A stretch of 64,000 bases of DNA from NCBI GenBank assembly GCA_903858185.1, contig CAIOHT010000094.1:1-64000 (forward strand), read 5' to 3'. This document shows, piece after piece, positions 24,625 through 35,257 of this stretch; positions within the stretch are counted from its first letter, which is position 1; the number at the start of each line of letters is the position of its first letter. The notes beneath the pieces were generated by a model, which was not told the DNA's origin, searched no databases, and worked only from the letters and a program-made list of their open reading frames with translations. The position numbers and the translations under genes are program-made. The DNA comes from an uncultured Caulobacterales bacterium. Lineage in GTDB: Bacteria; Pseudomonadota; Alphaproteobacteria; Caulobacterales; Caulobacteraceae.

Positions 24625-25391
24625 CCATTCGCATCCACCCCCTCCACTGCGGCGACATCACCGCGCCCGCCGAGGTGTTCCAGGTCGATTTATCCGGGCC
24701 GCGCACGGTGCCGGTGATGGCCTTCCTGATCGAGCACCCCACGCGCGGCCACGCCGTGTTTGACACCGGCCTGCGGCCCGACATGGACGGTCGGACCCTG
24801 TTCGGCGACTACGCCTGCAGCCTGCCGGCGGGGCACGATCTCGCCTCGCGGCTTCAGGCCATGGATGTCGACCCGGCGAAGGTCGGGAGGCTTGTCGCCT
24901 CGCACAGCCATTTCGACCACCTGGCGGCGGCCGATCTGTTGCCGAACGCCGACCTCTACATCCAGGCCGCCGAATGCGCGCAGGCGCTCGAGGATCACCC
25001 GAAGTCCTGGGGCCGCCGGGCGCTCGAACTGGGTCATCGCCGGGTTCTGACCGGCGCGTCGCACGACCTGTTCGGGGACGGCAGCTGCGAACTGTTCGCC
25101 ACGCCGGGCCACACCTGTGGCCACCAGTCACTGCGGGTCAAACGGGCAGGGGGGCATGACGTTCTGGCCGGCGACGCCTGCTACTTCTGCGAGACGCTGG
25201 AGCCGCTGGGCGTGCAGCCGCACCCTCAGGACCGCGAGGTCTATCTGGCCACGCTGACGCGTTTGCGGGGCATGGCGCGCGACGGCGATTTTATCGTTCC
25301 GGGGCACGATCTGGGCTTCATGGCGTCGATCCCGGCGCAGAGCGCCCTGACCCCGACGTTTTCCCCCGTTTCGAGGCCCCCGAATGGTTGA
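24621..25391 (+). CDS. Metallo-beta-lactamase-fold hydrolase (AHL-lactonase-like)
   Basis: 256 residues. The zinc motif HxHxDH is complete (H95, H97, D99, H100 in SHSHFDH). It is followed by TPGHTCGHQSL, GDACY and PGHD, which supply the remaining ligands. FDTGL near residue 48 and this spacing resemble N-acyl-homoserine lactonases and related lactonases, but substrate assignment within the fold is unreliable. It overlaps the gene upstream (ATGA) and ends 90 nt before nuoG, in the middle of the nuo cluster. Confidence 0.82.
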   Translation: MTIRIHPLHCGDITAPAEVFQVDLSGPRTVPVMAFLIEHPTRGHAVFDTGLRPDMDGRTLFGDYACSLPAGHDLASRLQAMDVDPAKVGRLVASHSHFDHLAAADLLPNADLYIQAAECAQALEDHPKSWGRRALELGHRRVLTGASHDLFGDGSCELFATPGHTCGHQSLRVKRAGGHDVLAGDACYFCETLEPLGVQPHPQDREVYLATLTRLRGMARDGDFIVPGHDLGFMASIPAQSALTPTFSPVSRPPNG

Positions 25392-25481
25392 CGCGGGGCG
25401 TGAAGCGATAGAGACAGCGCACCAACGCGGCTCCCGTTCCAACGGGGGTCGGCGCGCCCATGCTCAGGTAGTGCAGCCCAT

Positions 25482-27542
25482 ATGCCCATAGCCAAGGTCA
25501 ACGGCGTCGAGGTCGAGTTCGAGCCCGGGATGACGGTCCTGCAGGTGGCCGAGCTGGCGGGCGAGGAGATTCCGCGCTTCTGCTATCACGAGCGCCTGTC
25601 GATCGCCGGCAACTGCCGCATGTGTCTGGTCGAGGTGAAGCCGGGGCCGCCGAAGCCGCAGGCTTCCTGCGCGCTGCCCGCCGCCGAGAACCAGGAGATC
25701 TTCACCAACACGCCGATGGTCAAGAAGGCCCGCGAAGGCGTGATGGAATTCCTGCTGATCAACCACCCGCTGGATTGCCCGATCTGCGACCAGGGCGGTG
25801 AGTGCGACCTGCAGGACCAGGCCATGGGCTATGGCCGCGACGGTAGCCGCTACGAAGAGAACAAGCGCGCCGTCGAAGAGAAGGAGATGGGCCCGCTCAT
25901 CAAGACCGTGATGACGCGCTGCATCCAGTGCACCCGCTGCGTGCGGTTCATCACCGAAGTGGCGGGCGTGCCCGAGATCGGCCTGATCTCGCGCGGCGAA
26001 GACGTTGAAATCACGACCTATCTGGGCGCGGCCGTGACCAGTGAGCTGTCGGGCAATGTCAACGACCTGTGCCCGGTCGGCGCCCTGACCCACAAGCCCT
26101 GGACGTTCAACTACCGCCCCTGGGAACTGAAGAAGACCCAGAGCGTCGACGTGATGGATGCGCTCGGAAGCGCGGTCCGCATCGACAGCCGCGGCGCCCA
26201 GGTGATGCGCGCCCTGCCGCGGATCAACGAGGACATCAACGAGGAGTGGCTCAGCGACAAGAGCCGCTACGCCGTCGACGGTCTCGGCCGCCAGCGCCTC
26301 GACCGGCCGTACGTGCGCGTCAACGGCAAGCTCAGCCCCGCCACCTGGGGCGAGGCGTTCGCCGCCGTCGCCGCCAAGGTGAAGGCGGCTGCGCCTGAGA
26401 AGATCGGCGTGATCGCCGGCGACCTGCAGGACGCCGAGTCGATGAAGGCCGCGCTCGACCTGTTCGGCGGCCTCGGCGTGAAGAACCTCGACTGCCGCCA
26501 GGACGGGACCGCGCTCGGCGCCGGGCCGCGCGAAAGCTGGCTGTTCAACACCACCCTTGCCGGTATCGAGCAGGCCGATGTGGTGCTGCTGGTCGGGACC
26601 AACCCGCGCCACGAGGCGCCGGTGTTCAACGCCCGCCTCCGCAAGCAGTGGATCAGCGGCAAGACCCGCTTCGGCGTGATCGGCCAGCAGGCCGACCTGA
26701 CTTTCGACTACGACTACCTCGGCGCCGGCCCGGCCTCGATCGCCGGCCTGGCCAAAAGCAAGTCCGACTTCGTCGCCGCGCTGAAGGCCGCGAAGAACCC
26801 GGCCGTCATCATCGGCCAGGGCGCGCTCGCTCGGGCCGACGGCGGCGCGGTGCTGAAGGCGCTGGCCGGGCTGGCGAAGAGCTTCAACATCGTCCGCGAG
26901 GGCTGGAACGGCTGGAACGTGCTGCACACCGCCGCCGCCCGCACTGGCGGCCTCGACCTCGGCTTCCTGCCGGGCGAGGGTGGTATGGCGGCGGGCCAGA
27001 TGGTCAAGCCGGGCGCGCTGGACGTGCTGTTCCTGCTCGGCGCCGACGAGATCGAGGCCTCGGCCGCCGGCGCCTTCACGGTCTATCTGGGCAGCCACGG
27101 TGATCGCGGCGCGCACAAGGCGGACGTGATCCTTCCGGGCGCCGCCTACACCGAGAAAAACGGCCTCTATGTGAACACCGAGGGCCGGGTCCAGATGGGC
27201 GAGCGGGCCGTATTCCCGAAGGGTGAGGCCAAGGAAGACTGGTCGATCCTGCGGGCTCTGTCAGAGCACCTCGGCGCGAAGCTGCCCTACGACAGCCTCG
27301 ACCAACTGCGGATCAAGCTGTTCGCCGATCACCCGACCTTCGGACAGATCGACTTCGCGCCAGGCTCGATCCCGTCCGCGCCGGACCTGTCGGGTCTGGG
27401 CGACGGCGGAAAGCTGTCGGACGAGCCCTTCGCGGCGGCCGTGACGGCCTTCCACCTGACCAATCCGATCGCGCGCGCCAGCGTGACCATGGCCGAATGC
27501 GCGGCCCTGGCGTCCGGCGCGGCCAAGATGGCTGCGGAGTAG
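25482..27542 (+). CDS. nuoG: NADH-quinone oxidoreductase subunit G
   Basis: 686 residues, the alphaproteobacterial length. N-terminal [2Fe-2S] N1b ligands: FCYH, CRMC and ASCALPA. The His-Cys3 N5 site is [18 protein letters not shown]4 ligands are CIQCTRC and NDLCPVGAL. The rest is a molybdopterin-oxidoreductase-like domain without cofactor (about 220-640), as in related NuoG proteins. A small CCCGTT/AACGGG hairpin (25433-25446) precedes the gene. Confidence 0.96.
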   Translation: MPIAKVNGVEVEFEPGMTVLQVAELAGEEIPRFCYHERLSIAGNCRMCLVEVKPGPPKPQASCALPAAENQEIFTNTPMVKKAREGVMEFLLINHPLDCPICDQGGECDLQDQAMGYGRDGSRYEENKRAVEEKEMGPLIKTVMTRCIQCTRCVRFITEVAGVPEIGLISRGEDVEITTYLGAAVTSELSGNVNDLCPVGALTHKPWTFNYRPWELKKTQSVDVMDALGSAVRIDSRGAQVMRALPRINEDINEEWLSDKSRYAVDGLGRQRLDRPYVRVNGKLSPATWGEAFAAVAAKVKAAAPEKIGVIAGDLQDAESMKAALDLFGGLGVKNLDCRQDGTALGAGPRESWLFNTTLAGIEQADVVLLVGTNPRHEAPVFNARLRKQWISGKTRFGVIGQQADLTFDYDYLGAGPASIAGLAKSKSDFVAALKAAKNPAVIIGQGALARADGGAVLKALAGLAKSFNIVREGWNGWNVLHTAAARTGGLDLGFLPGEGGMAAGQMVKPGALDVLFLLGADEIEASAAGAFTVYLGSHGDRGAHKADVILPGAAYTEKNGLYVNTEGRVQMGERAVFPKGEAKEDWSILRALSEHLGAKLPYDSLDQLRIKLFADHPTFGQIDFAPGSIPSAPDLSGLGDGGKLSDEPFAAAVTAFHLTNPIARASVTMAECAALASGAAKMAAE

Positions 27543-27546
27543 GCGA

Positions 27547-28614
27547 GTGCCGGAGCAAACCTTCTCCCCCTGGCTCTGGTTCGGTCTGGCCGTCGGTCAG
27601 ATCCTGCTGGTGCTGATCTGGCTTCTGCTCAGCCTGGCGTTTCTGCTCTGGGGCGACCGGAAGATCTGGGCCGGGGTCCAGATGCGCAAGGGCCCCAACG
27701 TGGTCGGGCCCTTCGGCCTGTTCCAGTCGTTCGCCGACTTCCTCAAGTTCGTGCTCAAGGAAGTCGTCATCCCGGCCGGGGCGGACAAGACCGTCTTCCT
27801 GCTGGCGCCGCTGATGAGTTTCGTCCTGGCCTTCGTGGCCTGGGCGGTGATCCCGCTGGCCCCGGGCTGGGTGATCGCCGACCTGAACGTCGGCATCCTC
27901 TATGTGCTGGCGATCAGTTCGCTCGGCGTCTACGGCATCATCATGGGAGGCTGGGCCTCCAACTCGAAATATCCGTTCCTGGGCGCGCTGCGCTCGGCGG
28001 CGCAGATGGTCTCGTATGAGGTCTCGATCGGCTTCGTGATCATCACGGTGATCCTGCTGGCAGGAACGATGAACCTCACCGAGCTGGTCGACAAACAGGC
28101 CGGCTGGATCTGGAACTGGAACGTCTTCGGCGGCGGCCTGGCCAATCTGCCGATCGCGCTGGTGATGATCCCCATGATGGTGATCTTCTACATCTCGGCC
28201 CTGGCCGAGACGAACCGGCCGCCGTTCGACCTGCCCGAGGCCGAGTCCGAACTCGTGGCCGGCTACCAGGTCGAATACAGCTCCACGCCCTACCTGCTGT
28301 TCATGATCGGCGAGTACGCCAACATCGTCCTGATGTGCGCGATGATCTCGATCCTGTTCTTCGGCGGCTGGAATCCGGGCTTCCCGACGCCGTTCCTCGA
28401 GAGCTGGCCGGCCACCGCGCAGAGCTTTTTCCTCTTCCTGATCTTCTTCGCCAAGATCATCTTCTGGTTCTTCATGTTCGCCATGGCCAAGGCCATCGTG
28501 CCCCGTTACCGCTACGACCAGCTGATGCGGCTGGGCTGGAAGGTCTTCCTGCCCACGACGCTCGTGGCGGTGGTGCTGGTCGCGGCCTGGCGGGTGTTCG
28601 GGGGCGCGGCATGA
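27547..28614 (+). CDS. nuoH: NADH-quinone oxidoreductase subunit H
   Basis: 355 residues from GTG 27547, 4 nt after nuoG. Eight membrane helices. Quinone-channel signatures are present: [20 protein letters not shown], the [13 protein letters not shown] helix and [20 protein letters not shown]. It connects the quinone site to the proton-pumping arm. The stop overlaps the next gene by 4 nt. Confidence 0.97.
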   Translation: MPEQTFSPWLWFGLAVGQILLVLIWLLLSLAFLLWGDRKIWAGVQMRKGPNVVGPFGLFQSFADFLKFVLKEVVIPAGADKTVFLLAPLMSFVLAFVAWAVIPLAPGWVIADLNVGILYVLAISSLGVYGIIMGGWASNSKYPFLGALRSAAQMVSYEVSIGFVIITVILLAGTMNLTELVDKQAGWIWNWNVFGGGLANLPIALVMIPMMVIFYISALAETNRPPFDLPEAESELVAGYQVEYSSTPYLLFMIGEYANIVLMCAMISILFFGGWNPGFPTPFLESWPATAQSFFLFLIFFAKIIFWFFMFAMAKAIVPRYRYDQLMRLGWKVFLPTTLVAVVLVAAWRVFGGAA

Positions 28615-28853
28615 TCCGGACCCTCGCGCCTGCTGCCCTGGTGCTCCTGCTGACGGCCTGCGCCGGCGTGCAGGCGAAGATCGAGAGCTACAGCCTCGGT
28701 CGCGGCGTGGTGACCTACGACGACATGCGTCGCGCCAAGGAGCAATGCGCCTCCGAAGGCGGCTTCGTGCGCCCCAAGGACGACGGCGGCGATATGGCCC
28801 AGATGTCCAACTACATCTGCGAAATCCAGCCCAGGAAGGCCGGCAACTCATGA
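28611..28853 (+). CDS. Small lipoprotein of unknown function between nuoH and nuoI
   Basis: 80 residues from ATG 28611, overlapping the nuoH stop. A signal peptide with lipobox LLTAC places the lipidated cysteine at residue 17. The mature part ([17 protein letters not shown], then SNYICEIQ) has two further cysteines. No domain recognised. It overlaps nuoI by 4 nt, so its translation is coupled on both sides to core complex I subunits. Confidence 0.8.
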   Translation: MIRTLAPAALVLLLTACAGVQAKIESYSLGRGVVTYDDMRRAKEQCASEGGFVRPKDDGGDMAQMSNYICEIQPRKAGNS

Positions 28854-29341
28854 TGCAGCGCATCGGACAGGCCATCAAAGGGGCGGCCCTGCTGGACTTC
28901 GTGGGCGCCTTCGGGCTGGCCATGAAGTACATGGTCGCGCCCAAGAAGACGGTCATCTATCCCAACGAGCGCGGTCCGCAGTCGCCGCGCTTCCGGGGCG
29001 AGCATGCCCTGCGTCGCTATCCCAACGGGGAAGAGCGCTGCATCGCCTGCAAGCTGTGCGAAGCGGTCTGCCCGGCCCAGGCGATTTACATCGAGGCCGA
29101 GCCGCGGGGCGACGGCAGCCGCCGCACGACCCGCTACGACATCGACATGGTCAAGTGCATCTACTGCGGCCTGTGCCAGGAGGCCTGCCCGGTCGACGCC
29201 ATCGTCGAGGGGCCGAACACCGAATACGCCACCGAGACCCGCGAAGAGCTCTACTACGACAAGGAACGGCTGCTGGATAACGGCGACCGCTGGGAGCGCG
29301 AGATCGCAAAGAACCTCGAACTGGATGCGGCCTTCCGATGA
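28850..29341 (+). CDS. nuoI: NADH-quinone oxidoreductase subunit I
   Basis: 163 residues; ATG 28850 is followed at once by a second ATG. Two [4Fe-4S] motifs bind N6a and N6b: [16 protein letters not shown] and [16 protein letters not shown]. The N-terminal amphipathic helix anchors it to the membrane arm. It sits between the lipoprotein gene and nuoJ with 4-nt overlaps. Confidence 0.97.
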   Translation: MMQRIGQAIKGAALLDFVGAFGLAMKYMVAPKKTVIYPNERGPQSPRFRGEHALRRYPNGEERCIACKLCEAVCPAQAIYIEAEPRGDGSRRTTRYDIDMVKCIYCGLCQEACPVDAIVEGPNTEYATETREELYYDKERLLDNGDRWEREIAKNLELDAAFR

Positions 29342-29961
29342 TCCCGCTCCCGACCATAGCCTTCTATCTGTTGGCGACGACGACGATCCTGGCCGGCCTG
29401 GCCGTGGTATTCGCGCGCAATCCCGTTCACTCGGTGCTGTTCCTGATCACCGCCTTCTTCAGCGGGGCCGGACTCTTTGTCCTCATGGGCGCCGAGTTCC
29501 TGGCGATGCTGCTGATCGTCGTTTACGTCGGCGCGGTCGCCGTGCTGTTCCTGTTCGTCGTGATGATGCTCGACGTCGACTTCACCCAGCTGCGCGAGGG
29601 CTTTTCGCGCTATCTGCCGATCGGTGGGGCGGTGGCCGGCCTGCTGACCATCGAGATGATCATAGTCGCCACGACGGTCGCCAGCCAGGGCGCCGCCAGC
29701 GGCGCCACGGCGCCGAACGCCTCGGGCGGGACAGACGTCACCAACGCCGAGGCCATCGGCCGGGTGCTCTATACCGACTACGTCTACTTCTTCCAGGCGG
29801 CGGGCCTGGTGCTGCTGGTGGCGATGATCGGGGCCATCGTCCTGACCCTTCGCCACAAGCCCGGCGTCAAGCGTCAGAACATCGCCGCCCAGAACGCCCG
29901 CACGCCGGCGACCGGTATGACGATCGTCGACATCAAGCCCGGCGAGGGGATCTCCGAATGA
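29338..29961 (+). CDS. nuoJ: NADH-quinone oxidoreductase subunit J
   Basis: 207 residues with five membrane helices. The signature is [18 protein letters not shown], and the third helix has [20 protein letters not shown] with the pi-bulge used in proton coupling. A Gly/Ala/Thr-rich loop (about 118-137) is poorly conserved. It overlaps nuoI and nuoK by 4 nt each. Confidence 0.96.
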   Translation: MIPLPTIAFYLLATTTILAGLAVVFARNPVHSVLFLITAFFSGAGLFVLMGAEFLAMLLIVVYVGAVAVLFLFVVMMLDVDFTQLREGFSRYLPIGGAVAGLLTIEMIIVATTVASQGAASGATAPNASGGTDVTNAEAIGRVLYTDYVYFFQAAGLVLLVAMIGAIVLTLRHKPGVKRQNIAAQNARTPATGMTIVDIKPGEGISE

Positions 29962-30263
29962 TTGGTCTGACCAACTACCTGACCGTCGCGGCGATCCTGT
30001 TCACGATCGGTGTCTTCGGCATCTTCGTGAACCGCAAGAACGTCATCATCATCCTGATGTCGATCGAGCTGATCCTGCTGGCGGTGAACATCAACCTGGT
30101 CGCCTTCAGCGTCTTCCTGCACGACGTGGTCGGGCAGATCTTCGCGATGTTCGTGCTGACCGTCGCTGCGGCTGAGGCCGCCGTCGGTCTGGCCATCCTG
30201 GTGACCTTCTTCCGTAACCGCGGCGACATCGCTGTGGACGACGCCTCCGTGATGAAGGGCTGA
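29958..30263 (+). CDS. nuoK: NADH-quinone oxidoreductase subunit K
   Basis: 101 residues, three membrane helices. The conserved glutamates of the proton path are in [15 protein letters not shown] and [16 protein letters not shown] 29958 overlaps the nuoJ stop by 4 nt. Standard length. Confidence 0.97.
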   Translation: MIGLTNYLTVAAILFTIGVFGIFVNRKNVIIILMSIELILLAVNINLVAFSVFLHDVVGQIFAMFVLTVAAAEAAVGLAILVTFFRNRGDIAVDDASVMKG

Positions 30264-30266
30264 CCC

Positions 30267-32336
30267 TTGCAACAGCTCGTCACCATCCTCCTTTTCGCCC
30301 CGCTGCTGGGCGCCCTGATCGCGGGGCTGTTCGGCCGTCGCATCGGCGATGTCGCCTCGCAGGCGGTCACCACCGGGCTCCTGCTGCTGACCTGCGGCCT
30401 CAGCTGGTACACTTTCAGCCAGTGGACCTGGGGCAGCCTTGAGCCGTTCACCGTCACGCTGGCGCCGTTCATCAACGTCGGCGACTTCCAGTCGAACTGG
30501 GCGATCCGCATCGACGGCCTGAGCGCCGTGATGCTGGTGGTCGTGACCACGGTCTCCGCCCTCGTGCACCTCTATAGCTGGGGGTACATGGCCGAGGACG
30601 ACAGCAAGCCGCGCTTCTTCGCCTACCTGTCGCTGTTCACCTTCGCCATGCTGGCGCTGGTGACGGCCGCCGACTTCATGCAGCTGTTCTTCGGCTGGGA
30701 AGGGGTGGGGCTGGCGTCCTACCTGCTGATCGGATTCTGGTTCAAGAAGCCGACGGCCAACGCCGCCTCGATCAAGGCCTTCGTGGTCAACCGGGTCGGT
30801 GACTTCGGCTTCGCGCTGGGCATCATGACGGTGTTCTGGGCGTTCGGGACCATCCAGTTCGCCGAACTGTTCCCCATGATCGCCGCCGGCGCCGGCAAGG
30901 CCTGGGAGTTTGCCGGCCAGAGTTACCCGTTGATCGATCTGGCCTGCGTGCTGCTGTTCATCGGCGCGATGGGCAAGTCAGCGCAGTTCTTCCTGCACAC
31001 CTGGTTGCCGGACGCGATGGAAGGCCCGACCCCGGTGTCGGCGCTGATCCACGCCGCGACCATGGTCACCGCCGGCGTCTACATGGTCTGCCTGCTGTCG
31101 CCGATGTTCGAGTACGCCCCGGTGGCGCGCAACGTGGTGACCCTGATCGGGGCGGTTACCGCCCTGTTCGCCGCGACGGTCGGCCTGGCGCAGAACGACA
31201 TCAAGCGGGTCATCGCCTATTCGACCTGTTCTCAGCTCGGCTACATGTTCTTCGCGGCCGGGGTCGGCGCCTACCAGGCGGCGATGTTCCACCTGTTCAC
31301 GCACGCCTTCTTCAAGGCTCTGCTGTTCCTGGGCGCCGGTTCGGTGATCCACGGGATGCACCACGAGCAGGACATGCGCCGCATGGGCGGGCTGTGGAAG
31401 TTCCTGCCCGTGACCTATGCGGTCATGACCATCGGCACCCTGGCGATCACCGGTTTCGGCATCCCGGGCATCGATCTGGGCTTCGCCGGCTTCTATTCCA
31501 AGGACACCATCATCGAGGCCGCCTGGGCCGCGGGCCGCGAGAACGGCTTCGCCTACTTCGCCTTCGTGATCAGCCTGCTGGCGGCCGGCCTGACGGCCTT
31601 CTACAGCTGGCGTCTGGCCTTCATGACCTTCCACGGCACGCCGAAGTGGGTCGCCGGGGCGCAACATGACGACCATCACGCCGACGCCCATGCGGCGCAC
31701 GACGACCATGCCCACGACGACCATGCCCATGACGATCACGCGCATGGCCATGGCCACGCCCATACGCCGCACGAGAGCCCGCTGGTGATGCTGGTTCCGC
31801 TGCTGGTGCTGGCGGTCGGCGCCCTGGCGGCCGGCTATGTGTTCGTCGAGTACTTCGTCGGCCACGACCAGGAAGAGTTCTGGAAGGGCGCGATCGTCAA
31901 CGGTCCGCACAACCACATCCTGCACGACATGCATGACGCGCCGCCCTGGGTGATCTGGGCGCCGCTGGTCGTCTCGATGACGGGCCTCGCCATCGCCTGG
32001 TGGGTCTACATCGCCAGGGAGGGCATGGGCGCCCGCATCGCGGCCAACCGCGGTCCGGCCTGGACCTTCCTCTACAACAAGTGGTTCTTCGACGAGCTCT
32101 ATGACGCCACCTTCGTGCGCGGCGCGCGGTTCCTGGGCGACCTGTTCTGGAAAGGTGGCGACCAGAAGCTGATCGACGGCTTCGGTCCCGACGGCGTCGC
32201 GGCAGTGTCCGTGGCTGTCGGCAAGCGGACGGGCCGGCTGCAGAGCGGTTATGTCTACCACTACGCCTTTGTCATGCTGCTGGGGGTCGCCGGTCTGCTC
32301 TCGTTCGCCCTCTACGCCTTCTCGCGGGGAGGCTGA
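30267..32336 (+). CDS. nuoL: NADH-quinone oxidoreductase subunit L, with a His-rich insert
   Basis: 689 residues from TTG 30267, 3 nt after nuoK. Antiporter-like subunit with the discontinuous helices and Lys/Glu residues of the proton channel ([38 protein letters not shown]). The C-terminal lateral helix that runs along the membrane arm follows. Residues 467-502 form a loop with 15 histidines in 36 residues, including three tandem DDHAH units. This insert is not part of the E. coli protein and could bind metal ions. Confidence 0.96.
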   Translation: MQQLVTILLFAPLLGALIAGLFGRRIGDVASQAVTTGLLLLTCGLSWYTFSQWTWGSLEPFTVTLAPFINVGDFQSNWAIRIDGLSAVMLVVVTTVSALVHLYSWGYMAEDDSKPRFFAYLSLFTFAMLALVTAADFMQLFFGWEGVGLASYLLIGFWFKKPTANAASIKAFVVNRVGDFGFALGIMTVFWAFGTIQFAELFPMIAAGAGKAWEFAGQSYPLIDLACVLLFIGAMGKSAQFFLHTWLPDAMEGPTPVSALIHAATMVTAGVYMVCLLSPMFEYAPVARNVVTLIGAVTALFAATVGLAQNDIKRVIAYSTCSQLGYMFFAAGVGAYQAAMFHLFTHAFFKALLFLGAGSVIHGMHHEQDMRRMGGLWKFLPVTYAVMTIGTLAITGFGIPGIDLGFAGFYSKDTIIEAAWAAGRENGFAYFAFVISLLAAGLTAFYSWRLAFMTFHGTPKWVAGAQHDDHHADAHAAHDDHAHDDHAHDDHAHGHGHAHTPHESPLVMLVPLLVLAVGALAAGYVFVEYFVGHDQEEFWKGAIVNGPHNHILHDMHDAPPWVIWAPLVVSMTGLAIAWWVYIAREGMGARIAANRGPAWTFLYNKWFFDELYDATFVRGARFLGDLFWKGGDQKLIDGFGPDGVAAVSVAVGKRTGRLQSGYVYHYAFVMLLGVAGLLSFALYAFSRGG
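31701..31745 (+). repeat. Three tandem 15-bp repeats inside nuoL
   Basis: Three in-frame units of the type GACGACCATGCCCAC (31701, 31716, 31731) encode DDHAH x3 at residues 479-493. The third copy has diverged. Repeats of this kind change copy number by slippage, so the loop length may vary between strains. Confidence 0.85.
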
Positions 32337-32339
32337 CCG

Positions 32340-33824
32340 ATGCCCGGCATTCTTTCCCTGATCACCTACCTGCCGCTGGCCGGCGTCGCCGCCATCCTGG
32401 CGCTGCGGTTCGTCGGCCAGCCCGGCGAAGCGCGCGACACCGCCGGGAAGTGGATCGCGCTCGTGACCACCCTGGTCACCTTCGCCCTGTCGCTGAAGCT
32501 GGTGCTCGACTTCGACCCGGCCAACCCAGGCTTCCAGTTCCTGGAGGAGATCCCGTGGTTCGCGGGGCTCCACTACCGGATGGGCGTCGACGGCATCTCG
32601 GTGCTGTTCGTCCTGCTGACCGCCTTCCTGCTGCCGCTCTGCGTGATCGCCAGCTGGACGACGATCGAGAAACGCGTCCTCGAATACATGATCGCCTTCC
32701 TGGTGCTGGAGGCGCTGGTCATCGGCGTGTTCTGTGCGCTGGACCTGGTCCTGTTCTACCTGTTCTTCGAGGCGGGCCTGGTCCCGATGTTCCTGATCAT
32801 CGGCATCTGGGGCGGCAAGAACCGGGTCTATGCGGCCTTCAAGTTCTTCCTCTACACCCTGCTGGGCTCCGTCCTGATGCTGGCGGCGATCCTCGCCATG
32901 ATCGGCATTTCCGGAACCAGCTCGATCCCCGAACTGATGACCTACAAGTTCGACGAGGGTCTGCAGACCTGGCTGTGGCTCGCCTTCTTCGCCAGCTTCG
33001 CGGTCAAGATGCCGATGTGGCCGGTCCACACCTGGCTGCCTGACGCCCACGTCGAGGCGCCCACGGCGGGTTCGGTCATCCTGGCCGGCATCCTGCTGAA
33101 GATGGGCGGCTACGGCTTCATGCGCTTCAGCCTGCCGATGTTCCCCAACGCCAGCGAGCTGTTTACGCCGCTGATCTTCGGGATGAGCGTGATCGCGATC
33201 ATCTACACCTCGCTGGTCGCCTTCCGTCAGACCGACATCAAGAAGCTGATCGCCTACTCGTCGGTCGCCCACATGGGCTTCGTGACCATGGGCATCTTCA
33301 GCGGCAACGTGCAGGGCGAGCAGGGCGCGATCTTCCAGATGCTGAGCCACGGGGTGATCTCCGGCGCGCTCTTCCTTTGCGTCGGCGTGGTCTACGACCG
33401 GATGCATACCCGCGAGATCGCCTTCTATGGCGGTCTGGTGCACCGGATGCCGTTCTACGCGGCCGTCTTCATGCTGTTCACGATGGGCAATGTCGGCCTG
33501 CCCGGCACCAGCGGCTTCGTCGGCGAGATCCTGACCATGGCGGGCGCCTACGGCGCCTCGACCTGGACGGCGCTGTTCGCGGCGACCGGGGTGATCCTGT
33601 CGGCGGTCTATGCGCTGAGCCTCTATCGCCGCGTCATTTTCGGCGAGATGACCAATCCGGCGCTGGCCCAGATCACCGATCTGAACTGGCGCGAGATGGT
33701 GGTGTTCACGCCGCTGATCCTGTCGACCCTGTACCTCGGCGTGCAGCCCGACATCGTCTTCAACATCACCGGAGCGTCGGTCGACGCCCTGGTCGGCGCG
33801 TGGCGCGCCGCGATCGCCGGGTGA
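32340..33824 (+). CDS. nuoM: NADH-quinone oxidoreductase subunit M
   Basis: 494 residues, fourteen membrane helices, Mrp-antiporter-like. Motifs: [20 protein letters not shown], with the channel glutamate, and [20 protein letters not shown]. Starts 3 nt after nuoL. Proton-pumping subunit. Confidence 0.97.
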   Translation: MPGILSLITYLPLAGVAAILALRFVGQPGEARDTAGKWIALVTTLVTFALSLKLVLDFDPANPGFQFLEEIPWFAGLHYRMGVDGISVLFVLLTAFLLPLCVIASWTTIEKRVLEYMIAFLVLEALVIGVFCALDLVLFYLFFEAGLVPMFLIIGIWGGKNRVYAAFKFFLYTLLGSVLMLAAILAMIGISGTSSIPELMTYKFDEGLQTWLWLAFFASFAVKMPMWPVHTWLPDAHVEAPTAGSVILAGILLKMGGYGFMRFSLPMFPNASELFTPLIFGMSVIAIIYTSLVAFRQTDIKKLIAYSSVAHMGFVTMGIFSGNVQGEQGAIFQMLSHGVISGALFLCVGVVYDRMHTREIAFYGGLVHRMPFYAAVFMLFTMGNVGLPGTSGFVGEILTMAGAYGASTWTALFAATGVILSAVYALSLYRRVIFGEMTNPALAQITDLNWREMVVFTPLILSTLYLGVQPDIVFNITGASVDALVGAWRAAIAG

Positions 33825-33831
33825 GCCGCTC

Positions 33832-35256
33832 ATGACCCTCGCCGATCTCAATCTCGTCCGGCCGGAACTGATCCTCGCGATCGGCGCCCTGGTGTTGCTG
33901 CTCGTGGGCGCCTTCCGCGGCAAGGGCGGCGCCCTGTTCGACGGCCTGTGCATGCTGGTCCTGCTGGTCGCCGGCGCGGCGGCCGTGACAGGCGGCCACG
34001 GCCGGGCCTTCGCCGGCGGCGTGGTGGTCGACAACCTGTCGACCTTCGCCAAGGTGGCCATCTATGCGGCGAGCGCGATCGCCATCCCGCTGGGCGGGAC
34101 CTGGCTGCGCAAGCGCGGTGACGACAAGTTCGAGTTCCCGGTCCTGATCCTTCTGGCCGCACTCGGCATGGGCATGATGGCTTCGGCCGGCGACCTGATC
34201 TCGCTCTACGTCGGCATCGAGCTGAGTTCGCTGGCCCTGTATGTGCTGGCCGCTTTCCGCCGCGACGATGCCAAATCGTCCGAAGCGGGCCTGAAGTATT
34301 TCGTGCTCGGGGCGCTGTCCTCGGGCCTGCTGCTGTATGGCGCGTCGCTCATCTACGGCTTCGCCGGTTCGACCCACTTCGACGTCATCGCCGCCTCGAT
34401 CCAGGGCGGCCAGGCGCACACGGGCGTCCTGTTCGGCCTGGTGTTCCTGATCTGCGGCCTGGCGTTCAAGGTCTCCGCCGCGCCGTTCCACATGTGGACG
34501 CCGGATGTCTACGAAGGCGCCCCGACCCCGGTCGTCGGTTTCTTCGCCGGCGCTCCGAAGATCGCCGCCATGCTGCTGCTGGCCCGCGTCCTGTCGGAGG
34601 GTTTCGGCGCCGCCATCGGCCAATGGCAGCAGGTGATCGTCATCGTCGCCCTGTTGTCGGTATTCGTTGGCGCGTTCGCCGGTCTGGCCCAGAAGAACCT
34701 GAAGCGTCTGTGGGCCTACAGCTCGATCGCCAACATCGGCTACGCCCTGCTGGGTCTGGCCGCGGGCGGTGAGGCCGGCATCCAGGCCATGCTGCTGTTC
34801 ATGGTGCTCTACCTGGTCGACGTGACCGGCTTCTTCGCCTGCCTCAGCGCGCTGCAGCGCAACGGCAAGCCGATGGAGACGATCGAGGACATGGCGGGCC
34901 TTGTCCGGCAACAGCCCGGCATCGCCCTTGCCATGACGGCCTTCGCGCTCTCTGCGCTCGGTCTGCCGCCGTTCAGTGGCTTCTTCGCCAAGTATTTCGT
35001 GTTCAAGGCGGCGCTTGGCGGGGATCTGGTCTGGCCGGCGGTGCTTGGCCTGCTCGGCAGCGTCGTGGCGGCCGTCTACTACCTGCGCCTCCTGAAGGTC
35101 ATGTGGTTCGACGCTCCGACCGGCGAGGTCGAGGCGCCTCCGGTGACGGCGAAGACCGTTGCCATTGTCGCCGCGCTGTTCTCGTTCCCGGTCGCCCTGT
35201 TCGCGCTGGGCTGGCTCGAGCAAGCGGCGCTCGCTGCCGCTGCCGCCTTCGGCTGA
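33832..35256 (+). CDS. nuoN: NADH-quinone oxidoreductase subunit N
   Basis: 474 residues, fourteen helices, third antiporter-like subunit. Channel regions: SLYVGIELSSLALYVLAAF, the FKVSAAPFHMWTPDVYEGAP helix and GLPPFSGFFAKYFVF. Last complex I gene; the next gene (birA) starts 1 nt after its stop, so the nuo transcript very likely continues. Confidence 0.97.
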   Translation: MTLADLNLVRPELILAIGALVLLLVGAFRGKGGALFDGLCMLVLLVAGAAAVTGGHGRAFAGGVVVDNLSTFAKVAIYAASAIAIPLGGTWLRKRGDDKFEFPVLILLAALGMGMMASAGDLISLYVGIELSSLALYVLAAFRRDDAKSSEAGLKYFVLGALSSGLLLYGASLIYGFAGSTHFDVIAASIQGGQAHTGVLFGLVFLICGLAFKVSAAPFHMWTPDVYEGAPTPVVGFFAGAPKIAAMLLLARVLSEGFGAAIGQWQQVIVIVALLSVFVGAFAGLAQKNLKRLWAYSSIANIGYALLGLAAGGEAGIQAMLLFMVLYLVDVTGFFACLSALQRNGKPMETIEDMAGLVRQQPGIALAMTAFALSALGLPPFSGFFAKYFVFKAALGGDLVWPAVLGLLGSVVAAVYYLRLLKVMWFDAPTGEVEAPPVTAKTVAIVAALFSFPVALFALGWLEQAALAAAAAFG

Positions 35257-35257
35257 C

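Noticed and set aside
31690..31760. Short tandem repeats suggesting a CRISPR array or satellite
   Set aside because: The units are 15 bp with no spacers, are in frame and encode a His-rich loop of NuoL.
30978..34061. A 1027-codon open frame on the minus strand across nuoL and nuoM
   Set aside because: It is antisense to two unmistakable complex I genes, its translation is rich in Arg/His/Asp/Gln without domains, and such long antisense frames are normal in GC-rich DNA.
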